Assembly: GCF_900963305.1 (NCBI RefSeq)
Contig: NC_042524.1
Coordinates: forward strand, 384,501 to 448,500
Source of the DNA: Echeneis naucrates
Lineage: Eukaryota > Chordata > Actinopteri > Carangiformes > Echeneidae
Reading direction: 5' to 3'
Length of the DNA stretch: 64,000 nt
Every line of letters begins with the position of its first letter. Positions within the stretch are counted from its first letter, which is position 1. Shown here piece after piece: positions 55,701 through 64,000 of this stretch. Made by a program: the position numbers and the translations under genes. The notes beneath the pieces are model-generated. The model had not been told where the DNA came from. It searched no databases and saw only the letters and a program-made list of their open reading frames with translations.

Positions 55701-58700
55701 ACCGGACTCATACCGGACTCTGACCGGACTCTGACCGGACTCTGACCGGACTCTCACTGGACTCATACCGGACTCTGACCGGACTCTGACCGGACTCTCA
55801 CTGGACTCTGACCGGACTCTGACCGGACTCTCACTGGACTCATACCGGACTCTGACCGGACTCTGACCGGACTCTGACCGGACTCTCACTGGACTCTGAC
55901 TGGACTCCTACCGGACTCTCACTGGACTCATACCGGACTCTGACCGGACTCTGACCGGACTCTGACCGGACTCCTACCGGACTCTCACTGGACTCATACC
56001 GGACTCTGACCGGACTCTCACTGGACTCATACCGGACTCTGACCGGACTCATACCGGACTCTGACTGGACTCTGACTGGACTCTGACTCATTTGTGCAGC
56101 AGATAATCTACTTCAGTGTGGTCTGAAGGAGCCCCCTGAGGGCCCCACAGGGCCTCTTCACTGTTACATTCTGATTAACTCGGCTTCCATTTGTTGTTTC
56201 CTCCATGTTTGTCTGTTTTTATGTCTTGTGCTGAATTAAACCGCAGAAGAAGAACAGACAGTGTGATCATGATGATCATTATCTCCTGGGGGGGGGGCGG
56301 GGCTGTTACGGTAAACACTGATGGGTGGAGTCTGCTGCTGTTTACAGATCAACTTCCTGTTCTGCTGTCTTCCACCCGTCTCACCTCTTTGGGCATGTTC
56401 CGGGGGAAGAAGAGGTACGGCAGCGCCGTGAGGAAGAGGAGGCAGGACGCCACCAGGAAGCCCAGCCACCAGGCCCCCACCCAGCGCAGGTCTGTGGAGT
56501 CCAGCTTGATCTGGTCTGGAACAAGAACAGAAGACAAAGTGAATTATGGATCTTATAAACCAGAACCCGGAGAACGGCTGAAGGTGCGTGGCTGCTACAG
56601 GGTGCACATGTTCCCGATTGAAGTCTATGGGAAAATGTCCCTCCTCCTCCCTGACGAGTTAATGGTCTCAGTCTTCAGCACAACATGATGTTCATTTTTT
56701 AAATAGCGGGGCTACCCAGAAGAGCGTTAAGATAAAAAGCTACATAAACTTGACTGAAGAGCTTTTTCTGTGTGAAAAACAGGAATCAGCGACTCTGGAC
56801 TCAGATTAGGTTGAACGTTTGTTGATGCTTCATGACGCTGATGTCATTTGACACCTTCAGGATAAATAGAGCTCAACTTTCTTTAGAGACCAGCTGAAAC
56901 AAAAACTTGTTTCTTCAAACCAGAGAGGGAGTGACTGTGTGTGTGTGCGCGCGAGTGTTTGTCGACCTCCTAAATGATCGGTTTGGGAGCCTGAGAAAGT
57001 GAAAAGTTTCCGCTGAATGTGTGGCTGAACTGAACTGGTCAGGCTCCACCTGGAATGAGCTGAGGAGGATCTGGAGTCAGCAGGGTGTGAAAAACTGTTA
57101 CATCTTCAGTGACTCAGACCTGCTGCTGTTCGTCTTCATCGTCTTCACCTTCTTGGTATTCGTGTATTTCATGTCTTGCTGTGGATGAAGAAACTGGAGT
57201 TCACCTGGAAATGTTCACACTGATTTCCAGTTTTTACTAACTGGGAACTACGGACCAAACAACCACGCTCAGCAGCTCAGACACATCTGATCGTGAACAT
57301 TAGAAATCCGGATCATTCCCACTTGATCTCATATCCTTCCTTCACATTCTCTGACTGAGCTCAGCTCGGCCTCCTGAAGCTTTGAGGAGACCTTTTTCCT
57401 TCACACTTGAACAGACTGAACTCTGAGGACTGTAACTCCACAAAGTCCTCCCTTTCCTCTCAAAGTAAGTGTTGTAAATGAGCTGGACCGGACACTGGGT
57501 TTCTGTCCAGTGGCAGTGTCACCTTCGGGTAACTTGTCGAAGTCGACGTAGAAGCGCAGCATCAGGGAGCCAGTGATGAAGCCGAGGGCCGGGCCGATGG
57601 AGGTCAGGGCGAGGAGGATGCCTGAAAAAAAAAAAAAAAGAACAAACCTCAGAACGATGATGGAAACATGCTGCTGCTGTCTGAGGAGAAACCAAATGTC
57701 TGTTTGTCTTTCTTTTCCATTTTTTCTGTTTTTAAAAAGTTTCCTCATCTTCAGTGAAGCAGAATAACAAAAGAAAAGTTCCTCATGTGTTTGGGTTGCA
57801 CAGAACAATAACGCTCTACAAACAGTTAAACTTATTTAGTTCTGATAGGTTCTAAGTTCTGTGAGTGTTTGTTTGGCAGTTTGTGGCTACTTTGCTTGAT
57901 GCTGATGATGTTACACAGACAAGCCACTTAATGAGTCTTAATGAGTCCAGTTTGTGGTCTGAGGTCTCGGACTTAACTGTGTCAAAGTGGTTTGAAACTG
58001 GTTTTTCTGCTTGGACTTGGAAATGTCCTTGTTTTCCTGAACTGTTATTATTTCACCTAATAATACCAATTAAACGTGTGTGTCCTGTATAATCTGTACT
58101 GAATGGAATTCTGTTGGACCGGTTTTGTGGCTAATTAAAGGAAATTAAATTCACTACAGCTGAATCCTTCAGAGGTCAGGCTGAATGAAGAGGAAGTAAA
58201 AGTTCTTTAAATCTTTCTTCAGTGAACCAGCATCAGCACTCAGTGAAAAGAAAGAAGACGGATGGAAAGATTCCTGCTGGTTATGACGACGTGTTGAGCC
58301 AAAGTCAGCGAACAGTCACTCTCTGCCTGACTTCCTGTGTGTGGATCGGATTCAGGGAATCCAGGAAGCCAGTGTGTGGGCTGAGCAGATGCCTCAGGAT
58401 GGTGCAACTGCGGCAGACATATTCCTGATCTGAACTGGTCTGATCACATGACTTAACTCAGATCAGTCTTTCATGTGACCACACTGTGACCTTGGTCGTC
58501 ATGGTTACCGTAACAACAGTCTGTTCGTTTTGGGTTAAAATAAGAGTTTCCTGAACATCCCAATTTATTACTTTAATATAGGAAACAGATTGTTGTGTCA
58601 GCTCATCGTCACCACAAACACTAGATGTCGCCTAGCAACAGAACCTGACGATGATGAAATAATGACCTGCCGACATTTCTGGTTATTAGTCAGTACACAA

Positions 58701-60172
58701 GCCTTTTGTTTGTTTGTTTTTTTGTTTCGCGTCAGTCACCTGTGAGATGATGCCAACACTGCTGACTGCTGATTGGTCAGAGAGAACGTACCGAGGTAGA
58801 GCGGCGAGTTCCTCTTGCTGGCGTAGTCATCAATGTAGGAGATGCCGAAGGGCTGGATGGGGACTGCGGCGATGCCCAGCAGCAGCTGCCCCATCAGCAG
58901 CAGAGGATACACCCCCTGCTGGGCGTGGCTCTGCTGCTGGCTGCAGCTGTCATTGGAGGTGGAAAAAGATCTGTCTGATTGGCAGAGGCCGGAGCTGTTG
59001 TCACTGGGGGCTGTAGGCAAACAGAAGGGACAGTGAGTTTCAACCCCGACGTCCCGACTGTTACCCCCACTGGGGCAAAAAATGTGTTGATCCTGAACAG
59101 AATGCCCCCTCCTCCTGAAAACCAAACTGGAATCCTCTCAGTGGCTTCAGTTCAAGTAGAAGTGTGCAGTAAAGTGTGCGCAGCCTCACAGTTGATGTTG
59201 TCGGTGTATTCGTATGGTCCGTACAGAAAATGTGGCAGCGCCATCAGCAGCGAGGCGAGGCAGGCCACCAGAGCTCCTCCCCCAATGAAGCGCGGCCGGT
59301 GGACTCGACTGCCGAAGAAACTCACAAAGATGATGAGGACGGTGTTCCCTACCTGAAGACAAACAAACGCAGAGATGAGCTGCAGCGGGTCCAGCAGGTC
59401 CGGACAGATTGGTTTTAGTGGTTGTTGTTGATTCTCAGACCAAAAGTATGTAAACACAATCGAAGCCGATAAAACCAGGACCCAGAGGGGCCGTCTGGTC
59501 CTGACCTCGTTAAAGGCCGCCAAAAGACCAGACTTCTGGCTGGAGAAGCCGTAACGTCTCTCGATGGTGGAGATGGAGCTCTTCATGTAGCCCGACACCA
59601 GCAGCTGAGCCAGCTGCAGCAGACTGTGGCACAACACAAAGAACTGCACACACAAAGACAAACATGTCTGCATCACATGGAGAGGAAATGGGTCCGTGTT
59701 GTGTGCTGAGAGAACAATACCAGGATGGACAGCTTTAGGTCTGAACTGATAATGGAATGGATGCAGCGCTTTAGGTAGAGTTTATCAGTTAAAGTTTAGT
59801 TCAGCTGCTGAAGCCTGAAATTTAACTTTAGCATATTAATGTTAGCTGGCCTTTGCATTTCCTGTGGGATTTCATTACCAAAATAAAATGCCAAGTCTCA
59901 GCATACAAGACTTAATTTTGAAGGCTTTTTGACTTTTAAGGCTCTTTAAGACAGTTGTAGCTGGTTACTTCTGCATATTTTTATCAGTGAAATGTGTCCT
60001 GGAGTTTTCCCCGGTGCAGAGTGTCTGAACATTCAGCAGATAAACGTGAAAAAGAGTGGCGTCACCGGCCAACAGCAACACAAACCTTGATGCTGTTGAA
60101 GGGACTGCATTGCTGGCGAGTTGGCGGCGACACCGCGGGGTCAGAGTTCATGTTCAGGTTGTTGGCCGCCAT
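49770..60172 (-). CDS. slco2b1: Organic anion transporter OATP2B1 (SLCO2B1)
   Basis: Fourteen exons in phase give 660 residues (human 709): 60086-60172, 59506-59643, 59190-59352, 58792-59010, 57523-57621, 56385-56515, 53355-53445, 53054-53218, 52778-52976, 52302-52443, 51365-51534, 51117-51181, 50814-50934 and 49770-49962. [36 protein letters not shown] and MPKE follow human OATP2B1 closely. The OATP signature is present as [13 protein letters not shown] (from 244). A Kazal-like cysteine-rich loop (from about 431) holds [18 protein letters not shown] and SPCHAGC. The twelve-membrane-segment carrier imports organic anions such as steroid sulfates across the plasma membrane. Exon 10 uses TTCAG followed by TCATCAG, because the later CAG would break the frame. 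Intron 6 holds a 2.1-kb minisatellite. Confidence 0.93.
50077..50125 (+). repeat. Dispersed repeat family B, copy 2
   Basis: CTCTGAATGTTTCCTTTTAC followed by CCAAAGAAAAGTTCCTCTC and GTGTTTGG, nearly the same as 36421-36470. It is in intron 13 of slco2b1. A partial third copy is at 57770-57794. Confidence 0.65.
52508..52574 (-). repeat. Dispersed repeat family A, copy 3
   Basis: Same orientation as 15918-15990; begins CAGACTGAGACCATAAACTC and ends TTTTCCCAGAGACTT. It lies in intron 9 of slco2b1. Confidence 0.75.
53986..56086. repeat. 2.1-kb minisatellite, 11-bp unit (about 190 copies)
   Basis: Units CCGGACTCTGA, CTGGACTCTCA, CCGGACTCATA and CCGGACTCCTA follow one another with little other change. 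Multi-unit blocks repeat, for example 55059-55262 against 55687-55889 and 55213-55458 against 55840-56091, a shift of about 630 bp. It lies in intron 6 of slco2b1. Confidence 0.97.
56617..56675 (+). repeat. Dispersed repeat family A, copy 4
   Basis: ATTGAAGTCTATGGGAAAAT, CCTCCTCCTCCCTGACGAG, GGTCTCAGTC; same orientation as 43392-43451. It lies in intron 5 of slco2b1. Confidence 0.75.
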
Positions 60173-60180
60173 GATTCAAC

Positions 60181-63100
60181 CTGTACCACAGAGAGAGACC
60201 GAAGACCAGAGTCTGTAAAACACCAAAACACAGCTTCATAAAAGCAACTGTACATTTCCTGAAGATACACACACACAATCATTTCTACAATTATTGGCAC
60301 GTAAAGGTTGAATGTCTTTGTTCAAACAGAGTACAGAGGAAAGTGACGGCAGGAGGCTGAGCTCAAGACCAAGACCTGGACCTGAGCCACCAGGAGAGAG
60401 AGAGACTCACAACCATACAAAGTCCGATCTGCAGTGTTTGTTTTAATGCTTCCTGCTCAGAGTCAGACATTCACTCTTCACTTCCCTTGATAGTCCACTT
60501 CACTGAAGTCCAGAGGGTTGGGCCTTTGAAGCCCCATAACTTGAAAAATTATTTTTCCTTCTCTTGCAATCTGCTGTATTTTACTGGTTAGCTCAGAAAA
60601 CAGCCAGCCAATCAGAGATCAGGTTGCAAAGTGCAGCACCTCAGTGTCGTCACTGTTAGCATGTTAGCATGCAGATACTAGTGCAGCCTCACAGAGCTGG
60701 TTTTAACACAGAGACAGAAACAGGGATCCTTCTGAGATCTGGACTTGCAGCTGGTCTGAGTCCCCTGAGGATGCACCAAATCTGAGTCCTGTGTCACTGT
60801 GACTGAGTCAGTTCTTTTCAAAATAAAAGCCAATTAAATCCTCCTGGGAGCTTTATCTTGCTGTAATGACGACTGACTTGAGAAAACCATGTCGTCTTCC
60901 ACTGTGGAGGGTTTAATGCTTTCCTGATGACTCGGAAGAATAAAACAGAAACACAGTAAAGGTCCAACATGCCAACACCAGAATCAGTAAATGTCCTTTG
61001 TGACTTTCCTTCAGACATTTTTAGAAGCTTCCTGTTTTTATTGTCTATCTCCAATGAAGCAGAAATGTTAGTGAAAATTCGTGAGAGAGAAATAATGAAC
61101 TCACCGTCCTACAGCAGCTCCGATCGCTCTCTCTGCTTCTTACTTTCTCTCTTTCTTTCGCAGTGTTTGACGTTCACACTTTCAGTCTGACAGCTCTGAT
61201 GCCGAGTGGGGAGGAACTGGAATTTGACCCTGGAGCTGAGAGCAGGAGGAGGAAGCGCTTCAGCCTGAGTGTTTCAATCTGCTACTGGAAGATTAAATAT
61301 TCTTTTCTGTCTTTCTTTGGGTTGAATATTAATGTCACACACATCTTTAATCAGACACACTGGAAACATTGTAACACCTGAGATGTTTCCTCCATTAAAA
61401 AATGATTTCAAATCATTTCTGATGTGGAGAAATCATTTAAATGAAATGGAGCATCATTCATCATCATCATACAATAATATATAATCGTATATCAGAGGCC
61501 CATCAGGGGCCCTTTTCTCTCTCGGGGCCCTAAACAAGTCCAAGTCCAGCTGATATAACTGTGATGTTTCTGACCTCCTTCTAAGGAAGTGTGTTGGTTA
61601 TTTATTGTTTTTCTGTGTGGTGTTGTGGTTCAGAGCGTTCAGAGCTTCAGAGTAAAGAAGACCAGGAGGTCTTTTCTGATCCAGATCTGAGACTCTGATG
61701 ACGTTGAGGTGAGGCCGCAGTTCCTCATGTCGACAGACTGACCTCTGGTGGTCAGAAGATGAAACACACAATCAGGAAACTGTGATCCTGCAGGTCTGGA
61801 CTCCTGTAGATGTCTGAAGCTGAGCTGTGGGATCTGGACCAAGGCTTCAGCAGCAGAAGGTGTGAGGTGGCTCCTCTGAGTCAAAACCTTGAACTGTTCC
61901 TCAAACCTCCTGAAATAGGAGTCCTGTTTCCAAGACTGGGTCTGGATCCGGTTTGGGTCAAAGTAACATCCACATGAATGAAGGATCCAAGCTGGACATC
62001 ACCCAGAGAGTCAGACTGTCTCCATCAGCTGGTCTTCTTCCCATAATGCATCCTGAGCTTCTCTGAAAAAACAACACACTTTGAAAGTTAGTTATGAAAC
62101 AAAGGAACGTCTGAGACTTTTACCCTGAAGGCTCAATGTGTTTGTTTGTTGTTACAAACTCAGTTTGCTTCACTGTTGCATGATGGGAGCTCAGAGGATG
62201 ACCCGGTGGACTGAAGGTCCAGGTTCCACAGCAGCTAACGAGCATTAAGGTTCATTAATGAGGTCCGCTGTGAGCAGAACCATCAACAGTATCTGCTGCT
62301 AATGAGCCTGGAGGGAGCTCTCTGTTCATCAGAGCTCAGAGGATGCTCAAAGCTCCGGGGGCCCTGAACGCACCACCAACCTGCTAAACCTCTAACTACC
62401 CAGAACCAGAACCAGAACCCACTGAGAGACTGGACTGCACCAACCAGGATGTCTAAAACTACAGAAAACAAAATGATGAACTAACCAACCAAGTCGATCA
62501 GTTTATCAGGAGACTGCTCTGAAGCAATGCATGCTGGGAAGATTTGAGTTTTGTTGATTTAATCCATTCAGAAAACCACATCTGAAGTTCACTTCCTGGT
62601 TTAGCTTGAATGTAGCTGATCCGACTGAAAGCAGGTCCGTCGGCCCCTGAACGCCTCTCTGCAGCCTTTAATTCTATTAGCCTGCCGGTCGGGGGGCTCC
62701 TGGGAGCCCCGGGGCCTCCAGCCACTCAGTCCAGCTCCAACACCAACCACCTACTGCAGCCACGGCCCTGGCCGGGAATCGAACCTCTGATGCTAGCTGC
62801 ACAGTTACTTATAAAATGTCACAAACCAAGAGAACCCACAGCAATACCAAAGGTCATTCTACAGTGATATCATCATCCAGACATAAAACTTGTGTAACCC
62901 TGAAGGTGTTAATGTTGTTATTGTTGTGTGTCTGTGTCTCTGTGGGGGGAGGGGGGGGGGGGGGGGGGTCAGCTGAGACTCCCTGCTGCCTCCAGGTGCT
63001 AATTAGACTGTAACAACACAAAAACACAACAGTTGAACAGTGAGGTCACATGACAACGAGTCAGTTCTGAGATTTCATCAACAACGAGACAACCTTTGAC

Positions 63101-63222
63101 CTTTAACCTCTGTGTGAGGCTGGCTCGGCTTCTCTTTGCCTTTAAACAAAACTCACCGCGGACATCAAAACGGCCGACAAGGCCAAAGAAAAGCTCTCAG
63201 GAGGTTCAAGATCTTCAGTGAC
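60181..63222. other. Upstream flank of slco2b1, no gene seen
   Basis: No coding exon was recognised in about 3 kb. Only the probable leader exon near 61105 and a G-run at about 62943-62968 stand out. Confidence 0.45.
61105..61200 (-). other. Possible non-coding first exon of slco2b1
   Basis: On the minus strand GCTGTAGGACG is followed by the strong donor GTGAGT at 61104. The coding exon 1 is preceded by an acceptor-like GGTACAG at 60181. The upstream limit of this exon is not defined. Confidence 0.4.
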
Positions 63223-63845
63223 CTTCACCTCCTCCTGATGGACACCTCCTCCTGATGGAGTCCTCCTCCTGATGGAGTCCTCCTCCTGATGGACACCTCC
63301 TCCTGATGGACACCTCCTCCTGATGGAGTCCTCCTGATGGAGTCCTCCTCCTGATGGACACCTCCTCCTGATGGAGTCCTCCTCCTGATGGACACCTCCT
63401 CCTGATGGAGTCCTCCTCCTGATGGACACCTCCTCCTGATGGACACCTCCTCCTGATGGAGTCCTCCTGATGGAGTCCTCCTCCTGATGGACACCTCCTC
63501 CTGATGGACACCTCCTCCTGATGGACACCTCCTCCTGATGGAGTCCTCCTCCTGATGGACACCTCCTCCTGATGGACACCTCCTCCTGATGGAGTCCTCC
63601 TCCTGATGGACACCTCCTCCTGATGGACACCTCCTCCTGATGGAGTCCTCCTGATGGAGTCCTCCTCCTGATGGACACCTCCTCCTGATGGACACCTCCT
63701 CCTGATGGAGTCCTCCTGATGGAGTCCTCCTCCTGATGGACATCTCCTCCTGATGGACACCTCCTCCTGATGGAGTCCTCCTCCTGATGGAGTCCTCCTG
63801 ATGGAGTCTTCCTCCCGATGGACACCTCCTCCTGATGGACACCTC
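63223..63845. repeat. Minisatellite of CTCCTCCTGATGGACAC / GATGGAGTC units
   Basis: Units alternate between CTCCTCCTGATGGACAC and CTCCTCCTGATGGAGTC, each about 15 bp, with shorter CTCCTGATGGAGTC units. Minus frames are open throughout and read a His-Gln-Glu-Glu plus Ser-Ile-Arg-Arg theme. This is a repeat product, not a gene. Confidence 0.95.
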
Positions 63846-64000
63846 CTCCTGCTGGGTCCAGCTCAGGACATCCTGGATCAAAAGGATCCAGTTCTAATCT
63901 GTGAAGACCAGGATCAGGAAACGTTGAGCTGAGGTCCAGGACCAAAGGTGGACTGATGGAGAATAAGATGTCAGTCTGACAGAAAGGACGAGTTTAAAAA
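63846..64000. other. Window end, nothing recognised
   Basis: Unique sequence after the last minisatellite; no feature was seen. Confidence 0.4.

Noticed and set aside
63142-63945. Minus-strand ORFs with His-Gln-Glu-Glu and Ser-Ile-Arg-Arg repeats
   Set aside because: They are translations of the CTCCTCCTGATGG minisatellite, with several frames open and no family resemblance.
1-64000. Retroviral, LTR, Polinton or DNA-transposase coding remains
   Set aside because: No reverse transcriptase, integrase, capsid, envelope or transposase motif was noticed in the translated frames; only short non-coding interspersed repeats were seen.

Overview
The window looks like a piece of a teleost fish chromosome, probably a compact percomorph-type genome. 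The genes have many short exons with GT-AG junctions, short introns and vertebrate-only families, and simple-sequence and minisatellite DNA is very abundant. No viral element, tRNA, rRNA or CRISPR array was recognised. Exon chains were assembled by eye from splice sites, phase and family resemblance. For each of the eight complete genes the exon lengths sum to a multiple of three.

Layout, left to right. 100-624 (minus): 5' end of a PABIR/FAM122-type PP2A-inhibitor gene that runs off the left edge. 2456-3086: GGGTCCAG minisatellite. 4110-5622 (plus): SCHIP1-like gene. 9719-11548 (plus): two-exon P2Y-type nucleotide receptor. 13529-15813 (minus): short FMO (GS-OX-like) flavin monooxygenase. 18319-19399 (minus): Mediator subunit MED31. 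21993-35173 (minus): SLC13A5-type sodium/citrate carrier, whose first intron is almost entirely an 8-kb GGTCTC minisatellite. 38412-40963 (plus): SERPINF2 (alpha-2-antiplasmin). 43596-46577 (plus): SERPINF1 (PEDF). 49770-60172 (minus): SLCO2B1 organic-anion transporter, with a 2.1-kb minisatellite in intron 6. From 60.2 kb to the end there is only a probable SLCO2B1 leader exon and another minisatellite.

The genes do not form one pathway. Several suit a liver or plasma theme: citrate uptake, organic-anion uptake, two secreted serpins and a flavin monooxygenase. In human, SERPINF1/F2, MED31 and SLC13A5 are on 17p13 while SLCO2B1 is on 11q13, so this block mixes two human neighbourhoods.

The most unusual content is repeat DNA: ten minisatellite arrays with unrelated units, 9 to 20 bp where regular, several of them filling introns. 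The 8-kb GGTCTC array is nearly free of adenine on the plus strand and stop-free in long frames on both strands. It also contains a 492-bp higher-order duplication and recurrent marker blocks. Other points of note are an in-frame SLC13A5 exon between complementary TG and AC tracts, a long extra cytoplasmic loop in that carrier, a P2Y receptor with an intron inside its HRY triplet and a changed DPxxY motif, and an antiplasmin whose C-terminal tail is almost free of lysine.
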